This document shows, in pieces, positions 46,987 to 56,566 of a DNA stretch of 58,668 nt. The position numbers and the translations under genes were made by a program. Below the pieces are notes generated by a model. The model was not told the origin of the DNA and did no database searches. It saw only the letters and a program-made list of their open reading frames with translations. Source of the stretch: Nostoc sp. MS1 (GTDB lineage: Bacteria > Cyanobacteriota > Cyanobacteriia > Cyanobacteriales > Nostocaceae); assembly GCF_019976755.1 (NCBI RefSeq), contig NZ_AP023444.1, positions 1-58,668 of the forward strand, given 5' to 3'. The number at the start of each line of letters is the position of its first letter. The first letter of the stretch is position 1.

Positions 46987-48833
46987 CATAATTTATCCTT
47001 TTACCCTCTACTAATTCAGCTAAACCATCAATTAATTCTTGCTCTGAATAGCCTGATAACCTGTCTGCCTTCTTCAAATCGCGTAATGTTTTTGGCGTTT
47101 TAGATTTAACATTCTGGAAGTATTCATAAATCTTTGTAGCCACTCCAGATAATGGCTTTGGCTGGTGATGATGAGCAGCAGTTAAATTAAATTCTAGGTC
47201 ATATACTCTATCGACATATTCATCATTATCAGCAGTAGAATTGTCGTTCTTAAATAAATTAGGCATCAATGCCACAACAAAACCACCCACAGATGCAATC
47301 ATAACTGGACGAAGATTTTGATAAGAGACTGATTTAACTTCCTGGTATTTAGATTTAATTTGTTCCCGATCTTGCTTACCGGGAATGATGTCACCTCTAT
47401 TCAAAATCAATTCCAATACGCCATAAGATTCTTGTTCCCGTCCGTTCTTAATATACTTGTTACCCAACAGCAACAAATTCAGGCACATTCTTGTTTGAGA
47501 ATCCATCTTTTCAATGCCCAAGGCTGCCAAATTAAAAGACTGTAGGGAAGCGATAAATTTAGTATTAAACTCTCGACCAATCAGTAAAATATCAAGTAAT
47601 TTACTCCCATAATTCCAATCAGAGTAAAGCTTGCTTAACTGATCAGCAATCACTAACCAGTCATCCAAAATCAGAATCAATGGTGGTAAGGATTCACGTT
47701 GTGATTCTGGTAATTGCTTACGTTGTTTGTAGGTCAGGTAAAAGTTATCAATTACGTCTTTAGCTAGGTCTGGGTTCTCCTGATCAAAGACAATTACCCG
47801 CCCCTTCTGTGTTAAACCGCAGAAACTATCATTCTTAGCACTAATTACCCAGATATCCGCGCCTGGGGCATCACCCAAGATTTTCCCAATTAAGTAATTG
47901 AGGGTGACTGATTTACCACTCCCTGGTGCAGCGACTAAAGCAGTAGAACTATCAGCTTTGGCTAGGGCTTGCAAAGTATTGAGGGCAATAGCTTCTGATG
48001 GGTGAAGGCTGACAGAGCTATTAGGGTGTAATGCCTGCGGTTGTTCCCCGGTTACTTTGTCGTCACCCCTGGCGATATCGTGAATCGACTGCCCTGGTAA
48101 AGCCCCGGCTGGTTGTCCAGTGGTCTGCTGTAGTTGCGCTCGTGCCTCAGCTTCAGCCCTTAACCTCACTTGCTCTTGAAATATGGCTAACTCTTGCGGT
48201 GTCATTTGAGACAATTGTGCTGCCCTTGCCCGTCGATTCTCACTCCATTGGTGGAACTCGTAGTCTAGTTGGGCGGTGTAACTTTCCTTATGGAGCCTTA
48301 ACCCTTCCCTAAGTTTGGCAATTAACCAGTTGGTTCGGAGTTCTTCTCTAACGGATGGTAACAGGAGCATTAATCGCCATTCTCTAGCTAAGGACAATGC
48401 GTAGGCTCCCCATTGATATCACACCAACTAATCCCCACCAAGGTTTTGCAGGATTGCTTGGTTCTATTATTCTTAAGCGGGTAGCCTTGGTAGGCAGAAA
48501 ATTATCACGTTGAAATTCTGGGTTGGCTGGTGCGTAAGCTTCGGCATAAAACTCAGACAAGGGCATTATGTAGCGTTTATCTGGTGTGCAATATCTAGCA
48601 CGGTTCTCTGGTAAGGTCAGCGTATTCGGGATGAAGCAATATTCAACCAAACTAATCTGAGTGCCTGTAAATGACTTAGCCCCACAAATTAACCCGATGG
48701 TTGCCAGCACCCCTACAGTGATATTGTTGGCTGTCCCTGAACTTCTGTATGACTCGAATTGCTTATGTTTCATTGGTTTGCCCCTAAAGACTGCTGCCAA
48801 TAGCAACAACCCCACTGCACCTAACCCCATCAA
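46952..48833 (-). CDS. VirD4/VirB4-like ATPase, membrane-anchored (one frameshift)
   Basis: Two overlapping frames join near 48405 if one G of a G4 run is removed (ISMGAYALSLAREWR), giving about 627 aa. The N-terminal 60 residues have two hydrophobic helices (GLGAVGLLLLAAVF; NITVGVLATIGLICG). A coiled region follows (RARAAQLSQMTPQELAIFQE). The P-loop domain has Walker A VAAPGSGKSVTLNYLI, Walker B PLILILDDWLVIAD, and a Gln finger-like FIASLQSFNLAAL. The C-terminus resembles a winged helix (LSGYSEQELIDGLAELVEG). It resembles coupling or FtsK-like motors. As the last gene of the 52.1-46.9 kb operon beside a relaxase plasmid, a transfer-motor role is plausible but unproven. Confidence 0.75.
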
Positions 48834-49345
48834 CAGCCAGGGGGTTCAGATTGAGGAGTTGGTTTAACTTCGTAGCTTCTAACTTCCTCATAGAACCGTG
48901 CCTTACCTGTCTTAGTCGCTTCGCTCACAACCCGATATTCATCAAAGGCTATCCACAACGAAGCCCCTACACTGGCAGTCTGAACAGTCGCCACCATGAA
49001 GTCTTTGCCAATGTGGAGTCTGCCGTCATATTGAATCTTGGTGAGGGTGTTGGCGAAGAATAACCCCAATACAATGCTGCCCAGTGTGCCAGAAGCGATC
49101 GCGCCAATTCCTAAACTCGTTAGCAGGCTGACTCCAGTGTTAGCGGTGAATACGCCCAAAAATGTGGCTAGTGCTTTGTTGAGGAGTTGTTTGTTATTGA
49201 AGACATCCCTAATAGATTGCTCTAGCCTTTCACCGTCTTCATCTTCTGGCGTTGGCTTTTCTTGTTGCTGTTCACTCCAATTGGTAGAGGAAGTTAGGTG
49301 ATTGGTGGAGTGAAATTGAGATAACAAAGCATCTAATTCATTCAT
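48830..49345 (-). CDS. Hypothetical membrane protein, 171 aa
   Basis: N-terminal 60 residues are polar and acidic (STNWSEQQQEKPTPEDEDGE). Then come two or three hydrophobic segments (ALATFLGVFTANTGVSLLTS; LGIGAIASGTLGSIVLGLFF; ATVQTASVGASLWIAF), and a polar C-terminus. The stop overlaps the ATPase start (4 bp), so they are coupled. I do not recognise a family. Topology suggests an inner-membrane partner of the ATPase. Confidence 0.7.
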   Translation of the reverse strand: MNELDALLSQFHSTNHLTSSTNWSEQQQEKPTPEDEDGERLEQSIRDVFNNKQLLNKALATFLGVFTANTGVSLLTSLGIGAIASGTLGSIVLGLFFANTLTKIQYDGRLHIGKDFMVATVQTASVGASLWIAFDEYRVVSEATKTGKARFYEEVRSYEVKPTPQSEPPGC

Positions 49346-49414
49346 TTTTACTCCTAACCATACAACCGGGCATGAAAGCCAGAGTTTCTCATCCTCTGGC
49401 TTTTTACTTATGGC

Positions 49415-50086
49415 TTAGATGCCCATAAAGTTGCGGAACCACTGCCCTACACGGCTAATTCCAGCAGTGCGGCTGTAATTAGGCTTGGGTATGCGGTCGG
49501 TTTTGGCTTCACTGCCGTTAGTCCACAGTGCAGTAGTTACCGCAGTTTCATAGGCGCGATCTGCTGTGTCTTGGGCTTCTGGTACTTTGTTAGATGCCTT
49601 GATTAAATCCGCCTCATATTTTGCGATCGCCATTAAATCGGCTGTGGCCCCTGCTATTTGAATCAAGGATGAGCGTTGAGCGTGTCGGGTAGCTTCCGCA
49701 GTGGTAGCGTTGACGTATTCCGCCTGCATTTCCACCATCTCGTTTTTGAAACGCTGTTCACTCCCTTTCGATGAATTGATAGCTTTGAGTGTTTGCGTTC
49801 CGTGCTTCTGGGTTAGTTGCACCAACTCCGCGTAGGCTTGATTGACATCCCCGGTTGTTTCAATGATTTTGCGGTATGCCTCCAGCGCCTTGGGTAAATT
49901 CGCTTTGGCAGTTTCCGACAGTCGCGCCATATCTGCAATTCGGGTGATTACCGTTTGGTCGCCCTGGAGTGCTTTGTTAAAGTCCTCCGCCGACACATCA
50001 AACAGCTTGCTCATTGCCGAGAGAGTACCAGGGGCATTATTAGGGATATGGTTTTTCAGCTTGGCAGATCCATAGTTACGTGCCAT
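49415..50086 (-). CDS. Hypothetical helical protein, 223 aa
   Basis: Soluble and almost wholly helical: SAEDFNKALQGDQTVITRIA, ETAKANLPKALEAYRKIIET, a coiled coil EQRFKNEMVEMQAEYVNATT, and ADLMAIAKYEADLIKASNKV. A basic start (MARNYGSAKLKNHIP) and a C-terminal Arg/Trp-rich end (RVGQWFRNFMGI). It begins MARN with a normal ribosome binding site (AGGAGTAAAAC). Tandem helices suggest a structural or pilot-like role within this operon. No homologue comes to mind. Confidence 0.72.
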   Translation of the reverse strand: MARNYGSAKLKNHIPNNAPGTLSAMSKLFDVSAEDFNKALQGDQTVITRIADMARLSETAKANLPKALEAYRKIIETTGDVNQAYAELVQLTQKHGTQTLKAINSSKGSEQRFKNEMVEMQAEYVNATTAEATRHAQRSSLIQIAGATADLMAIAKYEADLIKASNKVPEAQDTADRAYETAVTTALWTNGSEAKTDRIPKPNYSRTAGISRVGQWFRNFMGI

Positions 50087-50095
50087 GTTTTACTC

Positions 50096-50398
50096 CTATT
50101 GCTGGTACTTGAGTTGATGAACCAATGCCTCTGCTAACCCCAACAGGTCAGCTAAGGTCACTCGTTTGTAAAGACCTTGGATAATGGGCGAAACTGTTAA
50201 AAGGGCTTGGTTTGATGCCGTACTGCCAATTACGTTAATTTCTGCACCTAGCAGGGTTTGGGCTATGTTTTGCAGCAGCAACAGTTTCTCTACCTTATTT
50301 AGTTGTTCAAATGTGCTGCCGTACTGCTGTTGAAGTTCATCTAGGTATGAACCATCTCCCGGCATTGTTGAGGTGAAGTAGCCGATTGGTTTGTTCAT
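50096..50398 (-). CDS. Hypothetical protein, 100 aa
   Basis: Start chosen at ATG 50398 (MNKPIGYFTSTMPGDGSYLD); a longer frame upstream lacks coding character. Helical throughout (LQQQYGSTFEQLNKVEKLLL; VTLADLLGLAEALVHQLKYQ). It ends 10 bp before the 223-aa gene. Small soluble partner, unknown role. Confidence 0.65.
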   Translation of the reverse strand: MNKPIGYFTSTMPGDGSYLDELQQQYGSTFEQLNKVEKLLLLQNIAQTLLGAEINVIGSTASNQALLTVSPIIQGLYKRVTLADLLGLAEALVHQLKYQQ

Positions 50399-50484
50399 TG
50401 TTGGTAAGATCCTAATGTGTCTATATTGCGTAGAGACAGTAGGGCGATCGCCAAGATTCCCAGTCCATGCGATCGCTCTCCCCA

Positions 50485-50682
50485 CTACTGAAAAAATCCT
50501 TCTCTCGAAACGTCCACAGTAGAACCTATGGACTGCCATTGCAGAGCATTGAAAAATTGGCTGACATCCCCAAGAGTCACATCACAATCCACCTGTAAGC
50601 CTTGATATTGTGGATGCTGGCTAATTAGAGTTAGTAATTGTTGAGCTTGTGTAATTAACTCTGGCAGTGGTTGGTAGTTCAT
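50485..50682 (-). CDS. Hypothetical protein, 65 aa
   Basis: MNYQPLPELITQAQQLLTLI, then VDCDVTLGDVSQFFNALQW. Small, acidic and helical. It belongs by position and spacing to the same minus-strand operon. No family recognised. Confidence 0.6.
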   Translation of the reverse strand: MNYQPLPELITQAQQLLTLISQHPQYQGLQVDCDVTLGDVSQFFNALQWQSIGSTVDVSREGFFQ

Positions 50683-50703
50683 AGTTACACTCCAAACATA
50701 CTT

Positions 50704-50937
50704 TTAAAACCTCAGTCTGGATTCAGAGCGTTCACTGCACAATACAGGCGAATATTTAATCTCAACAAAAGGAGATAATCGCTGATTTTTGGTTTGCTGC
50801 CAACTGGTATATAAATAGCTGCCAACAAACGCAGGAACAACAATACAAATCATCAAAAGTAACGGATTCACCTTAAATGCTTGCCACTCATAGGCTGCTT
50901 CTAGAGAGTCTTTATTAGCGTCGATTTTGGCTGACAT
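50704..50937 (-). CDS. Small membrane protein, 77 aa
   Basis: One transmembrane helix (NPLLLMICIVVPAFVGSYLY) after a 22-residue polar start (MSAKIDANKDSLEAAYEWQA), then a basic C-terminus. The start overlaps the end of the next upstream gene by 23 bp in another frame, typical of tight operon packing. Confidence 0.65.
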   Translation of the reverse strand: MSAKIDANKDSLEAAYEWQAFKVNPLLLMICIVVPAFVGSYLYTSWQQTKNQRLSPFVEIKYSPVLCSERSESRLRF

Positions 50938-51058
50938 ACATTGCTAACCCTACTGCAAATAAACCTACACCTACTGGGGAAATAACTGCTGCTATCCCAC
51001 CTATTAGAGATAGGGTAGCCACCCCAGAATAAAAACAGGTTTCAGTGATGATGTGCAT
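50915..51058 (-). CDS. Small membrane protein, 47 aa
   Basis: Start taken at ATG 51058 (MHIITETCFYSGVATLSLIG) with AAGAGAAAG upstream. It is nearly all hydrophobic: a hairpin of two short helices with Gly-rich turns (GGIAAVISPVGVGLFAVGLA), ending VSQNRR. Looks like a holin-sized or pore-like peptide; role unknown. Its C-terminus overlaps the 77-aa gene. Confidence 0.55.
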   Translation of the reverse strand: MHIITETCFYSGVATLSLIGGIAAVISPVGVGLFAVGLAMYVSQNRR

Positions 51059-51212
51059 TTTTCTTTCTCTTGAAATAGTGAATAATAACGATAAGAAGCG
51101 ACTGTCAGATAGTGCCAATCTGTAAGCAATATCTAGATATTTGCTGCCAGATTGATGATTTCTGCTAATGACTTCTGAGCAGTTCGTTGTTTCGGGGTAA
51201 TTCCCCGTTGAG

Positions 51213-51695
51213 CTAAAAATTGTTAGCATCAATTCCTTTGATAGAGTGAGCAGCAGTAGTCAACTCAGTTGCTAACTCATCTAAGTAATCTTCTAAGCCG
51301 TTTCTAATTGTGGTGGAGTGGATGTGAACAAAATTATTAACAACTGATTGACCACTGATAAATGCCAGGGTGGAAGTGATTTTATCAATGGTTAATGTGT
51401 AGTTATCGGCAAAATCATTCAGTGCATTCAATGCCCCATTGATAATTTTCTCTTGTTGTTGATCTGGCAGAGGATTGTTAGCCGATGGAGCAATAGTAGC
51501 TATTTCTCCAGTTTGTTCTTGTTGGGCTTTGTGTTTGAGGACTTGTGTTAATGTTTCCAACTCAGCAAAGCTAATTTCTTTGAGGCTATCAAAATCATCT
51601 GGATGGGATTCTTGCAAGGAGAATCTAATAATTTCTTCTGGTATCTCTAACCGTTCACAAACTTCTTTGATAGCAATCATGTTTTGTGTACTCAT
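51213..51695 (-). CDS. Hypothetical protein, 160 aa
   Basis: Starts MSTQNMIAIKEVCERLEIPE with an HTH-like beginning (IPEEIIRFSLQESHPDDF), then a coiled-coil-like region (ALNALNDFADNYTLTIDKIT) and a Thr/Ala-rich end. The start overlaps the preceding gene by 4 bp (ATGA). Function unknown. Confidence 0.68.
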   Translation of the reverse strand: MSTQNMIAIKEVCERLEIPEEIIRFSLQESHPDDFDSLKEISFAELETLTQVLKHKAQQEQTGEIATIAPSANNPLPDQQQEKIINGALNALNDFADNYTLTIDKITSTLAFISGQSVVNNFVHIHSTTIRNGLEDYLDELATELTTAAHSIKGIDANNF

Positions 51696-52066
51696 GCTGC
51701 ATTACCTTTGGTAACTTGGTTAAACTGTGCTTGAAACTTGGCTGGGCTAAATTCTTGGGGATACTTTTTGATGTAGTTCTTAACTCGTTCTGCGGACTTA
51801 AGATTTTGCATCACACGACCAACACGACTTAGCACCCAGCTTTGGTACGGTGACAATGGGCAAGAACGGTCTGTACTGCCATTAGCTTTGACTGGGTAGG
51901 CTTGGCGATAGCTTTCTATGCGGTATAGTGCAATGCTGTCCCAACTAACTAAAGTGGAACGAGCAATATTAAGAATCCTTGCAAGTTCAGATTTCGTAAC
52001 ATAACTTGAGCAAAACAAGCCAGGGGAGTCTAAATCAAGTCCCCGTGAAGAATTTGACGCTTTCAT
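51692..52066 (-). CDS. HTH-type protein, first gene of the operon
   Basis: 124 aa. Residues 24-55 resemble a helix-turn-helix of MerR/phage-regulator type (TKSELARILNIARSTLVSWD), followed by a region with Trp and Arg (SPYQSWVLSRVGRVMQNLKS) and a basic C-terminus. It is the promoter-proximal gene of the 52.1-46.9 kb operon and may regulate it. The promoter should be in 52067-52270. Confidence 0.65.
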   Translation of the reverse strand: MKASNSSRGLDLDSPGLFCSSYVTKSELARILNIARSTLVSWDSIALYRIESYRQAYPVKANGSTDRSCPLSPYQSWVLSRVGRVMQNLKSAERVKNYIKKYPQEFSPAKFQAQFNQVTKGNAA

Positions 52067-52274
52067 AGAGCATCTATTGATTAATGGGCAAATAGTGATT
52101 AATAGCCAGTAGTAAGTGCTGGCAGTTATTAGACAGGAATTTAGTAGTTACCGTGGCATTGTCGCGCCCACACGCTAAAAGGTTGAAATTATAGGCTTTT
52201 CCTTGTTTGGTGGACAAGCATCAGTTGACGGTGCTTGCTGTTTCTCTGTCTTGTCTGTTATGTTAGTCCACAGG

Positions 52275-52303
52275 TGATTCACTTGTCAATATTATGATTC
52301 ACT
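52275..52303. promoter_or_regulatory. Two TGATTCACT repeats 20 bp apart
   Basis: TGATTCACT at 52275-52283 and 52295-52303, two helical turns apart, within the divergent spacer (52067-52358) between the HTH-led operon and the RHH/coiled-coil gene. Placed as an operator for either DNA-binding protein. Nothing else is seen in the spacer. Confidence 0.45.
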
Positions 52304-52358
52304 AGTGGAAATTCAGACTCAAAGGATGAATAATTAGGCATAGTCCTTTAATTTGACT

Positions 52359-53180
52359 ATGCCTTCAAAAAAACCACAATTAACTATTCGTATTGAGGAT
52401 GATGAGTATTTATATTTACAAGGATGGGCCGAAGAAGAATTTTTGACTCCTCCTCAATTAGCAAAAATTATTCTTAAAAAGCTATTGCATCTCGCAAGAA
52501 AGAAAAAGGGGACAAAAAACAGGAACAGCATGACTACAGAACAACGACTAGACCGTGTTGAAGATGACTTAGCAGCAGTCAAGCAACTGTTAGCATCAGC
52601 AGCTACCTATGCTGAATCAGCTAACCGGGGACTAGAGCTGGCAGTCAGAAGACAAAGTGCTACTGATACCCAAATAGCTCAACTATTAGAAGCACAAACA
52701 GCTACAGATGCCAAACTAGATCGGCTAACTGAGCGGGTCGATGAGTTGACTATGGCTCAAAATAGAACTCAAACACACCTTGACCAAATAGCGGCAAGGT
52801 TTGATCAAATGAGTGAAGGAGTTGACCAGTTGACTGCGGCTCAGAACCGAACTCAAACACAACTTGAGCAACTGTCCAGCCGGATGGATGAGTTTATCTT
52901 TCATACACAGCGAATATTTAACCAACAGGCAACGGTTTTAGAACGTGCGGATGGACGCTCTGAGCGATTAGAAGCCGTTGTGCAACGGCTAGACCGCAAC
53001 TACGAAGAACAAAAATCACAATTCCAAGAGTTTCAACGCACTACTGGTGCAGCTTTGGAGCGAATTGACAGAGTTTTGGACTACTTACTACGCCAACAGG
53101 GGGTGATGCGAGGTAGGAGGAATAGTGTGCTTCACAGTACCCTTAATACCGGGTTTCAGTTTGAAAGAAAACTTGATTAG
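52359..53180 (+). CDS. RHH-like N-terminus joined to coiled-coil protein
   Basis: 273 aa from ATG 52359. Residues 1-52 look like a small ribbon-helix-helix protein (PQLTIRIEDDEYLYLQGWAE; LTPPQLAKIILKKLLHLARK). From residue 58 (MTTEQRLDRVEDDLAAVKQL) the chain is a long coiled coil with two repeats (RVDELTMAQNRTQTHLDQIA; GVDQLTAAQNRTQTQLEQLS). In related plasmids I would expect two separate genes, and an internal ATG with AGGA upstream at 52530 supports that; here no stop separates them. Possible role in DNA binding and oligomerisation, for instance in replication or partition. Confidence 0.65.
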   Translation: MPSKKPQLTIRIEDDEYLYLQGWAEEEFLTPPQLAKIILKKLLHLARKKKGTKNRNSMTTEQRLDRVEDDLAAVKQLLASAATYAESANRGLELAVRRQSATDTQIAQLLEAQTATDAKLDRLTERVDELTMAQNRTQTHLDQIAARFDQMSEGVDQLTAAQNRTQTQLEQLSSRMDEFIFHTQRIFNQQATVLERADGRSERLEAVVQRLDRNYEEQKSQFQEFQRTTGAALERIDRVLDYLLRQQGVMRGRRNSVLHSTLNTGFQFERKLD

Positions 53181-53605
53181 GAGGTGAATAAAATGAAACG
53201 CCAAAAAGACAAGTCAAAATAGCCCCTCTGTTCAAAGAGCGGCTATTGACTGATATGATTTTTACAACTTAGAAGCGGGTTAGCAAATCTCCTGCAACTT
53301 TAATCAGTGGTGGCGTAGGAAACCATAAAAACTGATTTAGTTACGGGGTGTTGCTTAATTGAACGCGGGTTTTGTACCCGTAAATCTATATTACAAGATT
53401 GTTGACCAAATCTTGTCATTTTCTGCTGGAAAAATTCCAGTTAAATGTGACAGATTTTTGGACATCTTTTGATTTCATCAAATTTGGACAGAATACTTAA
53501 TAAATTGGTGAAATTAGCTTGGAAGCAACAGTCTTGAAATATAAATAGGATTTATCACGCATAACCCGCTCCAATAACCAACGTTTACAGGAATTGGAGT
53601 GAAAC
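53181..53605. other. Intergenic between the coiled-coil and primase genes
   Basis: No gene. It contains the sequence CAAAGAGCGGCT, which recurs near 56990, and a hairpin CGGGT-TTTGT-ACCCG near 53366. The primase promoter lies in the last 100 bases; GGAATTGGAGTGAAAC precedes the start. Confidence 0.4.
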
Positions 53606-56154
53606 ATGACACTAACAGGGTTACTACCAGATAACAACCTCAAGACTTTTGACATTCGGAATTTTATAGAAAAGCTAACTCCAACCAAGGAGAAAAATCG
53701 TTATATATGCCCCGTGTGCGGTGGCAACAACATGACTATTGACCCCCAAACGGGCGAGTACCAATGTTGGAATAATTGTGAGTGCCGGGATATTAGGGAA
53801 GCGGTTTCCCCTTGGGAGGAAGTTCGGGGAGCAGGGGAGCAGAGGGGCAGGGGGGCAGAGGGGCAGGGGGCAGAGGAGATACTCAGGAGCGGCTTACCCC
53901 AGACGCACCCGTTACCTAAAAAAAGAGCCAGTACCAGTTCCAGCAGATGCAACATTAGTCAGACTGGATGCTACAGCTACAGATTGCCCGCAACCAAAAC
54001 CACCCTCATTCATCCCCAAACGGGTGAAAAGGCAGGTAGCAGCTGCTAAAGCTAACTTAGCCAGTGTTGTCGAAACAGTTTATAAATATTCCCCTTACCA
54101 ACAGGTATCAAGGTTTGATTGGCCAGACAGCAGCAAAGCTAAAGGCAGCGATAAAACCTTTGTGCAATGTCACATGGCTAATGATGGCTCATGGCAATGG
54201 ACGAAAGGCGATGATGACTGGAGTGCATACCGATTAGATGAAGCGATCGCCGCAGCTAAAAACACTCCTGGTACAGCAGCACTGCTCTGGCAGGAAGGTG
54301 AGAAATGCGTAGAAATCGCCAGAACTCACCAAATTGCTAGTTGCACCTTCCAAGGTAGTAACTGGAGTGAGGCACAAATCAAGCGCATACTTACCCAAGT
54401 TAAAACAGAGTTGACAATGGCAGTCATGGTGTTCTTGTATGACCCAGACCCAACTGGTACGAAGAAAGCCGAAACTTTTCAGAAATGCTGCATCGATGTG
54501 GGTTTGCCTTACGTGCTGATTAACCCCAAAATTCTCTGTGACAACTTACCCCACGATGCCAGCGATATCGAACAGATTTTGGCACAAATGGAAGTCCCTG
54601 AGTTTATTCGCAAACTCGAAGAACAAATCCACGCCGCAGTAGACGGACAAGCCGAGTTTGACCAACGAATCGAAGAAGCTAATGATTTTTGGCGGACACC
54701 CCAGACGACTTCCAGCCGTTAAGCGAAATCACCCAAAAGCGTTTGAAATGCTTTACGGCGATAAACCTTGGATTTGCGCTTTAGACAAACTCTACTGTTG
54801 GGATGACACCTACTACGAATATAGCCCCGATGTCGTTGAGTTAAGACGAATTGCTAACTTTTGCAACAACTACCCCGTACTCCAAGGTAATCAAATCCGC
54901 TTTCCCTACGCCAACCCCGCAGCTGTAGAAAAGATTTTGCGTTGGGTGAAAATTCGCATTGGTGTCAGACCAGAAGCACTCAACCCACCAGGCATTAATT
55001 GTGTTAACGGCGTTTTACAAGTTATCTGGGAGGATAAAGTACCGAATTGGCATCTAATTGAGCATACCCCAGACCTCTACTACACCTACAAACCCATTGC
55101 CCTTTATGACCCCACTGCTGATCCGACTCATTGCGATCGCCTACTGGAATGTCTAGATCCAGGACAAAGAGAAATCTTCTTGCGAATTATCGCCGCCTCT
55201 CTGGATCTCCCCACCGTAAGAAAACATAAAGCCGCATGATTAAGAGCTTGCTGTGCCGGGGCGACGGTAACAACGGTAAAGACACCCTACGGGAAGTTGT
55301 CAGCCTGATGTATGGCAAGCGCGGCATCATAAGCTGCACCTTGGCTGACTTTGCAGCTTATGACGAGGGGCGAAAATTCTCCTTGGCTAAGTTAGTCCAT
55401 AGTCGAGTTAATTGGGCTACGGAAAATACTAATAGCGATCGCCTGGACAAAATTCAAAGTTTAAAAGCCTTCATCATAAGCGAACCACTCGACTCGGAAC
55501 GTAAGGGTGTAGACAGTGAAGAATTTACCCCCAGGCAATCACCTTATTTAATGTCAACGATACCCCCAACCTGCAAGGGACACTAGAGGCAATCAAGAGC
55601 CGCTATGCCGTCCTTTCCTTTAACAAAACCTTCGTCCTCAACGCCGACAAGAGCAAAGGCGAAATTGAAGCTGACCCCCGGTTTAAATATGACCCCATCT
55701 TTGTACAAACTATGGTTGTCCCGGCATTTTTAAACCGCGTCCTGCAAGCTTTGGTAGACCTGATGCACGATGGCATTGACTACAACCCCACGGAAGCGGC
55801 CTTGGCTGCCATCCAAACTGAAAACTGTCATTTGTTCCAGTTCTGCCAAGATGTGGGTTTAGACTACAACCCCAACAGCATTTTAACTGCTAACGAAATT
55901 TGGACAGTTTTAGAACAGTGGTATCAGGATAACGGCACGCTGGACTATGAAGAAACCAGCAATGGCAAGTTTAAAGCGATTTGGGTAGACCAAGCCAAAC
56001 CCAGCGATAAAAATATCAAGGCTCCTAATCAAGTTATCCCCCGGTTTTACAGCTGTTCCCTAAAGCTAAAAAACTAGCCATACCCCATCCCAGTGGCAAG
56101 AAAACAGTTTTGGCAATCCAAGGTATTGGCTTTAACTCGGTTCACCCCGGATAA
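53606..56154 (+). CDS. Plasmid primase-helicase with zinc finger (frameshifted)
   Basis: Reconstructed about 850 aa from ATG 53606. Zinc ribbon RYICPVCGGNNMTIDP with CWNNCECRDI (residues 32-60); a Toprim-like part (AVMVFLYDPDPTGTKKAETF); a D5/P4-type N-terminal region (LRWVKIRIGVRPEALNPPGI; CVNGVLQVIW); then an SF3 helicase with Walker A RGDGNNGKDTLREVV, WATENTNSDRL and DTPNLQGTLEAIKSRYAVLS; and a C-terminal winged-helix part. This is the kind of protein that initiates replication on plasmids and satellites. Breaks lie near 53850 (inside a G-rich minisatellite), 53920, 54690, 55225, 55535 and 56070. The last frame ends at 56152-56154. Confidence 0.83.
53824..53880. repeat. G-rich minisatellite within the primase gene
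   Basis: Purine-rich units GGGGCAGAGG and GGGGAGCAGG follow each other for about 55 bases in the linker after the zinc ribbon. The frame changes here. Such minisatellites are common in cyanobacterial intergenic DNA and are unusual inside a replication gene. Confidence 0.7.
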
Positions 56155-56196
56155 CTCAACTTCATTGTCAATAAGCTCGTCTCCCACCGCAATAAG

Positions 56197-56566
56197 CACC
56201 CCTAGCACCCCAATTCCACCCCAATCGCCACCCCAAAAACTACGCTAAATCAAGACTTCCACCCCACCCACCCCAATTTCTTTTTAACCAATGAAGAAAA
56301 AGTATTAATAATCATCAATGTGAATCCGACAATGACAATGCCCAGTCAACTCAACCAGCACCAACAATAGTTGAAACATTGATTTCACAGGAGCTACAAC
56401 TACCGATCCCATTACCGCAGCAATTAACAGATCATGCCAAAAGAATCACGATGTAGAAGCCAATCCTGCCTCTTTGGGGTGGGTGGGGTGCGATGCCGAT
56501 AAATCAAGCATTCTTGGGGTGGAAATTGGGGTGGTAACTGGGGTGGTAGATACCCTTATTGGGGTG
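56197..56566. repeat. Inverted CACCCC / GGGGTG arrays; candidate origin
   Basis: CACCCC at 56197, 56206, 56217, 56229, 56260 and 56269; GGGGTG at 56476, 56485, 56516, 56528, 56540 and 56561. The spacings mirror each other (12-31-9 on the left, 9-31-12-12 on the right), so they are arms of an imperfect inverted repeat of about 75 bp, separated by 200 bp of AT-rich DNA. It lies directly after the primase gene. The G arm can form G-quadruplexes. Consistent with an origin or with a primase binding region. Confidence 0.65.

Noticed and set aside
48384..48833. Separate 149-aa gene upstream of the ATPase
   Set aside because: Treated as the N-terminus of the ATPase because removing one G of a G4 run joins the two frames as a continuous chain (SMGAYALSLAREWR); two separate genes remain possible.
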